Assembly: GCA_012972835.1 (NCBI GenBank)
Contig: JABDHK010000047.1
Span: 1 to 34,154 of the forward strand
Length of the DNA stretch: 34,154 nucleotides
Source: Chlorobiaceae bacterium
Lineage (GTDB): Bacteria > Bacteroidota > Chlorobiia > Chlorobiales > Chlorobiaceae
Reading direction: 5' to 3'
Of this stretch, positions 26,006-33,551 are shown piece by piece. The position numbers were made by a program, and so were the translations under genes. The notes below the pieces were generated by a model, which did no database searches, was not told the DNA's origin, and saw nothing but the letters and a program-made list of their open reading frames with translations. Position 1 is the stretch's first letter. Every line of letters begins with the position of its first letter.

Positions 26006-26063
26006 ATTATAATGACAAATAAATCCCTATTAAGCGGTAACTTGCATACCATAAACGAGCTAA
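26006..26063 (-). promoter_or_regulatory. Conserved 43-bp element, copy C, with adjacent TATAAT box
   Basis: The element itself is 26021-26063. It begins AAATCCC on the plus strand and contains TTGCATACCATAAA, identical to copy A there. Read on the minus strand, a perfect TATAAT (complement of 26006-26011) follows nine bases after the element's AAATCCC end. That places the element's TTAA part near the -35 region, so it may overlap the promoter and bind an activator or repressor. It lies 39 bp past the stop of the radical SAM gene of unit 1 and about 130 bp before the ATPase gene of unit 2. The leader between contains short ORFs without cysteine and no terminator. Confidence 0.7.
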
Positions 26064-26102
26064 CCATTACTGAATACCGGTGCCCCCTAACCGCATTCCA
26101 GT

Positions 26103-26735
26103 TTACCCGCCACGCAATTCACGGACTCTCAACGGTACTCCAAGCGAGATAGCCAGAGCCCTGCAAGCATCTATGTCGACTCCAGGAAGATTCACCGCAG
26201 AGGCAATCACATGAGGAATATGTTTCTTTGCTTCAACAATAAATTCACATACCCCTTTGAATCCATCACGTCCAAACGGGGTATTACAAAATCGCATATA
26301 GGTAGCTGCATCGGGGGCATTGAGGCTTACAGAAATAGAGTCAACCAAGCCAACCAATTCCGGAATGATGTTGCGACCATGAACAAGATTGGCCTGACCA
26401 TCTGTATTGATACGAATGGGATAGCTGTAGCGCCGTTTAAGTTCTTGTGCAATGCGCACTACCAGACTCAGTCTGATCAGCGATTCACCAAATCCGCAAA
26501 ATACTATCTCACTGATTCCCTTTGGATAAGCAACAGCAATCATAACCTCCTCGAAAGAGGGTTCTGCCTTCAGGAATAAATCATTACCATGTAATTTGTA
26601 CTTATCGAACTTCGGACAGAATATGCAGGTATTTGAACATCGGTTGGTAATGTTCAAGTACAGGGAGTTCCCGATTTTATATGCGAGAGTTGCCACATTT
26701 TTTTGTGGGAGCGACGATATGTTAGGGTCAGACAT
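26103..26735 (-). CDS. TatD-associated-type radical SAM protein
   Basis: This 210-aa short radical SAM protein has canonical C-x3-C-x2-C at C33, C37 and C40 (NRCSNTCIFC), preceded by LYLNIT. Further blocks are CGFGESLIRL, RINTDGQANLVHGRNIIPEL and DSISVSLNAPDAATYMRFCN. These match the family often found beside or fused to TatD nuclease genes, though no tatD is visible here. The reaction of that family is, to my knowledge, not established. AAGGATCC precedes the ATG. It is the last gene of unit 1, after an HMA-like small protein and an exporter pair. A role in processing the imported or exported compound is possible but unsupported by direct evidence. Confidence 0.85.
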   Translation of the reverse strand: MSDPNISSLPQKNVATLAYKIGNSLYLNITNRCSNTCIFCPKFDKYKLHGNDLFLKAEPSFEEVMIAVAYPKGISEIVFCGFGESLIRLSLVVRIAQELKRRYSYPIRINTDGQANLVHGRNIIPELVGLVDSISVSLNAPDAATYMRFCNTPFGRDGFKGVCEFIVEAKKHIPHVIASAVNLPGVDIDACRALAISLGVPLRVRELRGG

Positions 26736-26777
26736 GAGGGGATCCTTAAAGAGAAAACTCTTGATAAATGGGCATCG

Positions 26778-27017
26778 TTAAACCAGAACTGCTGGAAATC
26801 CAACATTACTCATCGCATCTTTAAGCTGCTGTAACCCAAGGCGATCATCATCAAAACAGACCGTTACCGTTTTTAACAGCAGGTTCACCCTGACGCCCCG
26901 AACGTCGGCTATCTCTTCCAGAGCCATACCGACTCGCTCAGCACACTCTTTGGATTTAATGGTTGGAACTGACCATTCCACTTCAAGAAACTCCTTATAG
27001 TTACAGGTACAAGCCAT
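26778..27017 (-). CDS. HMA-like small protein lacking the CxxC motif
   Basis: This 79-aa protein has the predicted beta-alpha-beta-beta-alpha-beta pattern of heavy-metal-associated domains: VEWSVPTIKSKECAERVGMAL, then EIADVRGVRVNLLLKTVTVCF, then a final helix and strand ending GFPAVLV. The first of these stretches covers the loop and helix 1. The normal loop GMTCxxC is replaced by PTIKSKEC, keeping only the second cysteine. A CTC pair at residues 3-5 could offer other ligands. GGAG is seven bases before the ATG, and the exporter gene ends 15 bp upstream. It may be a metallochaperone with altered ligands or a protein that uses the fold for another purpose. Confidence 0.72.
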   Translation of the reverse strand: MACTCNYKEFLEVEWSVPTIKSKECAERVGMALEEIADVRGVRVNLLLKTVTVCFDDDRLGLQQLKDAMSNVGFPAVLV

Positions 27018-27031
27018 AATTTTTCTCCATT

Positions 27032-28921
27032 TTATAATTCATTTTCAAGGACACATATCGCAGCATCGTCCTCCAGCAAAACTCTTTCCGGCTTTGGTGA
27101 TTCCTCTTGATGGCTGACAGACATTCTCCAGTAAAATCCTTTTTTCGCCAATAGCTCAGCATGGGTACCTCGCTCGGTAACTTCGCCATGATTGATGACA
27201 AGAATCTTATCTGCGCCACGAATGGTACTCAGCCGATGTGCAATAACAAAGCTGGTACGTCCCTCCATCAGGCGGTGCATAGCCTCCTGAATATGCCTCT
27301 CCGTTCGAGTATCCACACTGCTTGTTGCCTCATCAAGAATAAGGATTGCCGGATCGGCCAGGATTGCTCTTGCTATAGCAAGCATTTGCCGCTGACCATG
27401 GCTTAAATTACTTCCACGCTCTGTAAGAAGGGTATCGTATCCATTCGGCAAGAGATGAATAAAGGTATCAGCGTTCGAAAGGCGAGCAGCCTCAACAATC
27501 TCTTCATCGTTAGCATCAAGTCGTCCGTAACGAATGTTTTCTTTCACTGTTCCAGAAAAGAGAAAGGTATCTTGAAGCACAATACCAAGCTGTTGGCGCA
27601 GTTCAACCTTCGGAATATCACGGATATCTCGCCCATCAATCTGAATTTTGCCACTGTCGGTTTCGTAAAAGCGGGTCAATAGATTTACAATGGTGGTTTT
27701 TCCTGCGCCGGTTGGCCCAATCAACGCTATCGTCTGGCCCGGGCGAGCATGAAGAGTAACTTCTTTCAAAACGGGAACATCCTTCTGATAGGAGAATGAA
27801 ACGCAGTCAAAAAGAACATCTCCTTGAATTTTTTGAACCAGATCAACATGGTGTGCATCTACCTCTGGAGTTTCGTCTATAATATCAAAAACCCGCTCTG
27901 CACCTGCCATAGCTGACTGAAGCATATTGTAAAGAATTGCAATTTCATTCATAGGCCGTCCAAACTGACGGGTATAACTGATAAACATGGCTATGACGCC
28001 AACCGTCGTCATGCCAAAAACAGCCATATAGCCTCCGACGCCAGCCACAATAGCATAGGCGGTGTTGTGAATGGTATTCATCATCGGACCAGTTAAACCA
28101 CTATAGCTCTGTGCCCTGATACCAGAATGACGAAAATCTTCATTGACCACATCAAACTGAGTGGTAAATGCCTTTTCCTGACCGTAGGCTTTAACGACTT
28201 TCTGCACCCCGATAGTCTCTTCCATAAATCCGTAAAGACGCCCCAAAGCAGCCTGCTGAACACGAAACCTGATGCGCGTTTTTGCGGCCAGCCACCGATT
28301 ACCAAGAATCGTCAACAGTGATATGGTAACGACACTCACAGCTGCCAAACGAGGATTGATAAAGAACATTGCAATTGCTACTCCAACTGTACTCAATGAA
28401 CCCGAAACAATCTGCGCTACGCAATTACTTAAAACCTGGTTGATATTTTCCACATCAGAGGTCAAGCGACTCATCAGCTCACCATGACTACGCCTGTCAA
28501 AAAAATTGAGCGGCATATGCAGCAACGTGCTGAAAAGATCAGCACGCAGATCCCGCATTGTACGCTGAGCTGCGCCTGCCATCACATAACTTTGAAGCAG
28601 ATAGAGCGACCCACTGGAGAGATAAACAAGGAGCATCAACACAAGAATTTGTAACAGGCCATTCAAGTTGCGGGTAATAATGTGACCATCAATAACTCTA
28701 CCGAGCAGAAACGGCCCTATGAGATCCAGGCAAACCGTACCGACAACCATTATGGCAGTAAAAATCAGTGCGATTTTCTGTCGACGAAGATAAAACCAGA
28801 CACGAAGAAGCGTTTCAAACGTTTTTTGAGGACGCTGCACTTCACTATAGGTTTGGGCGTTTCCAATTCGCCCCATAAGGGGTGGTGCCGACTGCTGTTT
28901 TTCCTGAAAATTAGTTGCCAC
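27032..28921 (-). CDS. ABC exporter half-transporter (canonical partner)
   Basis: This 629-aa exporter half has a membrane domain (coupling region FDRRSHGELMSRLTSDVENI) and an ATPase domain. Walker A GPTGAGKTT is near residues 402-410. The signature is LSHGQ (506-510) instead of LSGGQ. Walker B has the catalytic glutamate (LILDEATSS, E531), and the H-loop is normal (AHRLST, H562). It starts with GTG inside the end of the upstream partner gene (11-base overlap), so the two are translationally coupled. An altered signature with an intact Walker B is common in the active half of asymmetric exporters. A C-terminal tail after the ATPase domain contains EESPKPERVLLEDD. Paralogous to the truncated gene at the left edge. 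Confidence 0.92.
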   Translation of the reverse strand: MATNFQEKQQSAPPLMGRIGNAQTYSEVQRPQKTFETLLRVWFYLRRQKIALIFTAIMVVGTVCLDLIGPFLLGRVIDGHIITRNLNGLLQILVLMLLVYLSSGSLYLLQSYVMAGAAQRTMRDLRADLFSTLLHMPLNFFDRRSHGELMSRLTSDVENINQVLSNCVAQIVSGSLSTVGVAIAMFFINPRLAAVSVVTISLLTILGNRWLAAKTRIRFRVQQAALGRLYGFMEETIGVQKVVKAYGQEKAFTTQFDVVNEDFRHSGIRAQSYSGLTGPMMNTIHNTAYAIVAGVGGYMAVFGMTTVGVIAMFISYTRQFGRPMNEIAILYNMLQSAMAGAERVFDIIDETPEVDAHHVDLVQKIQGDVLFDCVSFSYQKDVPVLKEVTLHARPGQTIALIGPTGAGKTTIVNLLTRFYETDSGKIQIDGRDIRDIPKVELRQQLGIVLQDTFLFSGTVKENIRYGRLDANDEEIVEAARLSNADTFIHLLPNGYDTLLTERGSNLSHGQRQMLAIARAILADPAILILDEATSSVDTRTERHIQEAMHRLMEGRTSFVIAHRLSTIRGADKILVINHGEVTERGTHAELLAKKGFYWRMSVSHQEESPKPERVLLEDDAAICVLENEL

Positions 28922-30665
28922 TATAGGTTATTACTCCATTTTCGGTCTGTGAATCATAAATCTCCCGGTATACTTCGCAAGCATCAAGAAGCTCATAGTG
29001 GGTTCCCTGAGCAATGATTTCTCCGTTATCCAGCACAAGAATTTTGTCGGCATTCAACACTGAACTGATGCGTTGAGCCACAATGAACCTTGTTTGCCGG
29101 TAACTGTTAAGTCCAAGTACCTCCTGGATGAGTCCTTCAGTATGCACATCGACCGCACTGGTACTGTCATCAAGAATCAGCACTGATGGCTGCACAAGCA
29201 ATGCCCGGGCAATAGCAAGACGTTGCTTCTGACCACCTGAAAGGTTCACCCCGCGTTGCCCCACAAGCGCTTCGTATCCGTCGGGAAGCTTGCTAATAAA
29301 CTCATCGGCCTGGGCATTTCTTGCTGCAGTTGATAATTTTTCGAACGACGCATCGGGCTCCCCCAGACGGATATTATTTTTTATTGACGTACTGAAAAGA
29401 ATTGACTCCTGCAGAGCAATACCGACATGACGACGAAGTTCTTCTTCTGGAATCTTGCGCACATCCACACCATCCAGAGTCACACTACCCTGGCAAACAT
29501 CATAAAAACGTGGAATCAGCTGCACCAGTGTTGACTTACCAGAACCCGTTGCACCAAGGATAGCAACCGTCTGACCCGGCTCAGCCTCAAAGCTGATATT
29601 CTTCAACACCAGATCAGGATTGGCTGGAGAATAATTAAAGCTCACATTATCAAACACCACCTTTCCTGATGGCCGAGAAGCAAACTTTATCTCATGACCT
29701 GGGCTCATTAATATCGGTTCACTTTCGAGGAGTTCAAGAACCCGCTTTGCCGATGCCTGGGCAGTTGAAATCTGTATTGTCAACGTGCTGAACATCATCA
29801 AGGTAATAACAGCCTGTCCGAGATAATTGATGAACGCTACCAGCTCACCAACACGCATTCCAGCCATTTGAACCTCTCCTGCCCCTATCCATAGAGCAGC
29901 TACAACTCCAACATTCAAGGTCAACATCATGACCGGCGTAGTCCTTGAACTCATCCGAACAGCATCCGTCATACGCTGAACCAGTATATTGTTCGCGAGG
30001 GCAAACCGGCGAGATTCATACTCGGTACGAGCAAATGCCTTGACAACACGAACACCAGCGAGATTCTCCTGCATCACAGTATTTACGCCATCCAACCCTT
30101 CCTGCACCTGGCGATAGAGTGGAAAGGTCTTACGGATGATCATTATCAGCGCTATAGTCAACGCGGGCAATATGACAATAAAAATCAACCCAAGCCTTGG
30201 GCTGATTACAGCCGCCATCACCAAACTACCAAGCATGAGAAGAGGCATTCGCACCATACCTCGCATCATCATCATAACCATCTCTTGAATCTTGTTAACA
30301 TCGCTGGTCAAACGGGTAATGAGCGCTCCAGTTTCAAGATTGTCGAGATTCCCAAACGAAAGAGATTGCACCTTGCGAAACAGTGCTGCGCGCAAATCTC
30401 CACCAAGCCCATAAGCTGCACGAACGGCAAAATATCCACAACCCAAACCGCTAAGCCCCGCAAGAGCCATAAAACAGAGCATCAATGATGCTGTACCCAA
30501 AACCACTTGAGTATCAGAACGAGCAACACCATAATCAATAATACGTTGTATCAAGCGAGGCTGCATCAGGTCGAGCACAACTTCGCACAACATCAATACT
30601 GGCGCCATAACGGCAAAACGCCAATGCGGCCTCAAGAATTGTAATAACTTCAGTAAGGCTTGCAT
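28911..30665 (-). CDS. ABC exporter half-transporter (degenerate-site partner)
   Basis: This 584-aa inner-membrane ABC exporter half has the six-helix domain first (FGNLDNLETGALITRLTSDV), then Walker A GATGSGKST near 371-379 and LSGGQKQR near 475-482. LILDDSTSAVD has Asp for the catalytic Glu, and AQRISS has Gln for the H-loop His. These are the same two substitutions as in the gene at 1238-3019, with the same order relative to its partner. The C-terminus CEVYREIYDSQ is also shared. The two exporter pairs are therefore duplicates of an ancestral pair. It follows a binding-protein gene by 66 bp. Its substrate is unknown. Confidence 0.92.
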   Translation of the reverse strand: MQALLKLLQFLRPHWRFAVMAPVLMLCEVVLDLMQPRLIQRIIDYGVARSDTQVVLGTASLMLCFMALAGLSGLGCGYFAVRAAYGLGGDLRAALFRKVQSLSFGNLDNLETGALITRLTSDVNKIQEMVMMMMRGMVRMPLLMLGSLVMAAVISPRLGLIFIVILPALTIALIMIIRKTFPLYRQVQEGLDGVNTVMQENLAGVRVVKAFARTEYESRRFALANNILVQRMTDAVRMSSRTTPVMMLTLNVGVVAALWIGAGEVQMAGMRVGELVAFINYLGQAVITLMMFSTLTIQISTAQASAKRVLELLESEPILMSPGHEIKFASRPSGKVVFDNVSFNYSPANPDLVLKNISFEAEPGQTVAILGATGSGKSTLVQLIPRFYDVCQGSVTLDGVDVRKIPEEELRRHVGIALQESILFSTSIKNNIRLGEPDASFEKLSTAARNAQADEFISKLPDGYEALVGQRGVNLSGGQKQRLAIARALLVQPSVLILDDSTSAVDVHTEGLIQEVLGLNSYRQTRFIVAQRISSVLNADKILVLDNGEIIAQGTHYELLDACEVYREIYDSQTENGVITYSGN

Positions 30666-30731
30666 GAACTCTTCTTTGATTTAGAAATATATTTACCATG
30701 ATTAGTGGCGTCGTAGGGCTTCACTCTTCTA

Positions 30732-31778
30732 TTATTTTTTGTACTGCGGATTAAATGTATTCGTATAAATATCGGAAGGCTTGATTTGAGCTGGCTTCAA
30801 TAGTCCATCCTCAGTAAACTTGTCAATCCAGAACTGAATATCCCTGTCGGTAATAAATTGATTTTGTGGTGACCAGCGAGTGCCTCGATAATAGTTTGCC
30901 ACAGCAGGATTTCCCCCTTTTGCTCCAGATATTTCAGCATAGACCTTTCGTACACGATCAGGATTTTTCTGATACTCTTCCCATACGATGTGCCGCGCTC
31001 CATCAACTGCTCTCAAATAGCGCAGGACGGCATCCGGATGTTCCCTGATGAACTTTTCCAAAAAACCTTCGCCAGTGGTCAGCAAATTCAGATTACCTCG
31101 AGTTTCGAAACTGCTTGTGCCTGGAATCCTTCTCACGCTTCCGTGTTCCAGAGTGCGTTCGAATTGGGTACCTCCGCTGGTAGTCCATGCAATGGCATCA
31201 ACCTGTCGACTCCGGAGAACCTGCTCCTGATTTTCAGCAGGTACAACAACCAGTTCCACCTGATTGACTGTCAAACCGTTCTGCTTAAGGAAAGCTCTGA
31301 TAATAAAATCAGCTTCGGCACCGAGCACATTAACAGCAATTTTTTTGCCAACCAGATCTTTAATGGTAAAAATATGACTCCCATCAAGTACCAGCAGGCC
31401 TGAATGGTCGGGTTCCTCAGTCACAGAGCCCGGCAACAAAAGCTTAACTTTCGCCCCTTTGCTTACAGCATTAACCCAGATGGAAATTGAGCCTCCGGCT
31501 ACATCAATGTTATTTGCCAGTAATGCCTGCATTGTTACTGTACCGCCACCTGCCCCCTGTATCGTGATTGGCGTTAGCAACACTTTTTCCTCGGCAAGAA
31601 TATCCCTTCCCGTCAGCTTTTTTGCCAATTCAAAGTTATTGGGTGCTGAAGAATCGCTTACCCTTATTGAGAAAAGAGGTTCAGTGTTCTGCGATTTTGG
31701 GGAATAAACCCACCAAAAAGCTGCAACAACAAGAACAGCGAGTGCAAGAGCTATACCAACAATTTTTATGTTTTTCAT
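30732..31778 (-). CDS. NMT1/THI5-like substrate-binding protein (N-terminal anchor)
   Basis: This 348-aa binding protein of the NitT/TauT type has one N-terminal hydrophobic segment (MKNIKIVGIALALAVLVVAA, then FWWVYSPK). No clear signal-peptidase or lipoprotein site follows, so it may stay membrane-anchored. Motifs: IRVSDSSAPNNFELAKKLTG, then GGGTVTMQALLANNIDVAGG, IKDLVGKKIAVNVLGAEADF, VLRSRQVDAIAWTTSGG, and the C-terminal IKPSDIYTNTFNPQYKK. It is paralogous to the pseudogene and the binding protein upstream, probably through tandem duplication. It precedes the exporter pair. Its permease is probably the one at the right edge. Confidence 0.88.
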   Translation of the reverse strand: MKNIKIVGIALALAVLVVAAFWWVYSPKSQNTEPLFSIRVSDSSAPNNFELAKKLTGRDILAEEKVLLTPITIQGAGGGTVTMQALLANNIDVAGGSISIWVNAVSKGAKVKLLLPGSVTEEPDHSGLLVLDGSHIFTIKDLVGKKIAVNVLGAEADFIIRAFLKQNGLTVNQVELVVVPAENQEQVLRSRQVDAIAWTTSGGTQFERTLEHGSVRRIPGTSSFETRGNLNLLTTGEGFLEKFIREHPDAVLRYLRAVDGARHIVWEEYQKNPDRVRKVYAEISGAKGGNPAVANYYRGTRWSPQNQFITDRDIQFWIDKFTEDGLLKPAQIKPSDIYTNTFNPQYKK

Positions 31779-31821
31779 GACACGTTCATCGGGCTGTTAA
31801 AAAAATCATCTATCGTTGCTA

Positions 31822-32440
31822 TTATTTCTTAAACAGCGGATTGAATTCATTCGTATAAATATCTGATGGCTTTATCTGTCCTGGTTTCAGTAATCCATCT
31901 TCAATAAATCGATCAATCCACCAGTGGAGATCTTTGGCTAACAATGAGCGGAAATTTCGGTGTCCAACTGGATGCTTCATAGTACTTCGCCAAACGAGGA
32001 TTGCCGCCTTTCTCCACAGAGATATCGGCATAAGCCTTTCTTACCCGATCAGGATTTTTCTTACACTCATCATAAATTATGCGCCGGGATATAGCATAAG
32101 CACGAATGTACTTGCTGACAGCAAGAGGATGCTTTTCGACCCACGCTGGCCAGGCCGAACCAGCAGTATCGACGTTATTTGCCAAGAGTGCCTGAAGCGA
32201 AACGGTACCACCTCCACTCTGCACATTGTATATCGGTTTCAATTTTACCCCTTCTTCAACAAGAATGTCTCTATCCGTCAATTTTTTTTCAAGCTCCCAC
32301 TCTGTGGGAACTGAAGATTCAAGCACTCGAATTGCAACAGGTTCGGCATTTTGATGTCTCTTATTAAAAACAAACCAGCCACTCCCTCCGATAATCACGG
32401 TAATAACAGCTACTGAAATAAAAATCAGGGTTTTGTTCAT
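31822..32440 (-). pseudogene. Decayed NMT1/THI5-like substrate-binding protein gene
   Basis: The frame begins with MNKTLIFISVAVITVIIGG and continues normally through GGGTVSLQALLANNVDTAGS to AWPAWV. It then jumps to EKHPLAVSKYIRAYA. The neighbouring intact paralog has about 140 more residues between these points, so a large in-frame deletion has removed the hinge and most of lobe 2. A further single-base frameshift near 31970-31985 moves the end into another frame, where LLAKDLHWWIDRFIEDGLL and IKPSDIYTNEFNPLFKK are still readable. The original stop is at 31822. The product could not bind ligand normally. It shows that the binding-protein family here expands and decays by tandem duplication. 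Confidence 0.85.
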
Positions 32441-32494
32441 TGAGTCTCTCCTAAGGAAAATGAGAAAAGAGAACACCGTTGCTTTTCTCATAAC

Positions 32495-33532
32495 TTATTT
32501 CGTGAAATAGGGATTGTAATTATTGGTATAAACAGCGGAAGGAGAAATCTGCCCACGCTTCAACTTCCCTTCAGATGTCAGAATATCGATCCACCACTGA
32601 ATATCCTTGTCAGTAGGGAAGGGATAATCGGGTGAAAATGTTGGCCTGTAATAGTTTGCAAGGTGAGAGTTACCGCCTTTAGCTTCAGAAATTGCAGCAT
32701 AAGCTTTTTTTACCCTCTCAGGATCTTTCTGAAATTCATCCCAGATAATGCGTTTTGATTTTTCAACAACACTGACAAAATGGCTGACCGTATCAGGATG
32801 TTTGTTTATAAAATCCTCCCTGAAGCCACTCCCCATGGTTATGGTTTGCCCCCTGATATCGTATCTTCTTGTGCCTGGCAGTTCTCTGAGCCCCCCTTGA
32901 TGCATTGCAATTTCATACTCAAGCCCACCACCCATTGTCCAGGCAGCTACGTCAACCTGTCCACTTCTCAGTACCTGCTCAATCTGGGCTGAGGGCACAA
33001 CAACTAACTCAACAAGATCAATGGAAAGACCATTTTGCCTGAGATACTGCCGTATTTCATAATCAGCCGATGCTCCAAGAACATTAACAGCAATTTTTTT
33101 CCCTGCTAACTCCTTTACTGACCGGATAGTGCTGTTTTGCAGAACCACCAGGCCATTGCCTGGATAATTTTTGGATGTGGTCATACCCGTCGTCACTGCC
33201 TTTATTTTGCCGCCGCTGGCAATGGCATTGATCCATGCTGGCCATGCTGAACTTGCGTAATCCACATTATTTGCCAAAAGCGACTGGATCGATATGGTGC
33301 CCCCCGAACCCTGCGCCAGGGATATTTTATCAAGCTTAACGCCTTCATCAGCCAGAAGATCCCTTCCTGTTAATTTGCTTGCGATCTCCCAATCCGATGG
33401 CGTTGATGAGTCAAGAACCCGGATCGTAACAGGCCAGCTTACCTCCTTGCCTTTTGCAAAGAAAAAATATCCTGTTCCTGTAAGAGCTGCGATAATGAAA
33501 AGCAGCAACAAAAATTTTGTGCGATGATGCAT
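32495..33532 (-). CDS. NMT1/THI5-like substrate-binding protein (N-terminal anchor)
   Basis: This 345-aa binding protein starts at the ATG of MHHRTKFLLLLFIIA. An upstream in-frame extension overlaps the permease gene and is unlike the family, so I exclude it; AGGAT lies close before the chosen ATG. A single hydrophobic segment is followed by IRVLDSSTPSDWEIASKLTG, GGTISIQSLLANNVDYASSA, VKELAGKKIAVNVLGASADY and VLRSGQVDVAAWTMGGG. The C-terminal tail is ISPSAVYTNNYNPYFTK. It directly follows the permease gene (19 bp), so they are probably partners. The paralogs downstream (one broken) suggest competition for, or extension of, substrate range. Confidence 0.88.
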   Translation of the reverse strand: MHHRTKFLLLLFIIAALTGTGYFFFAKGKEVSWPVTIRVLDSSTPSDWEIASKLTGRDLLADEGVKLDKISLAQGSGGTISIQSLLANNVDYASSAWPAWINAIASGGKIKAVTTGMTTSKNYPGNGLVVLQNSTIRSVKELAGKKIAVNVLGASADYEIRQYLRQNGLSIDLVELVVVPSAQIEQVLRSGQVDVAAWTMGGGLEYEIAMHQGGLRELPGTRRYDIRGQTITMGSGFREDFINKHPDTVSHFVSVVEKSKRIIWDEFQKDPERVKKAYAAISEAKGGNSHLANYYRPTFSPDYPFPTDKDIQWWIDILTSEGKLKRGQISPSAVYTNNYNPYFTK

Positions 33533-33551
33533 ATCCTGACTTCTCTCTTTG

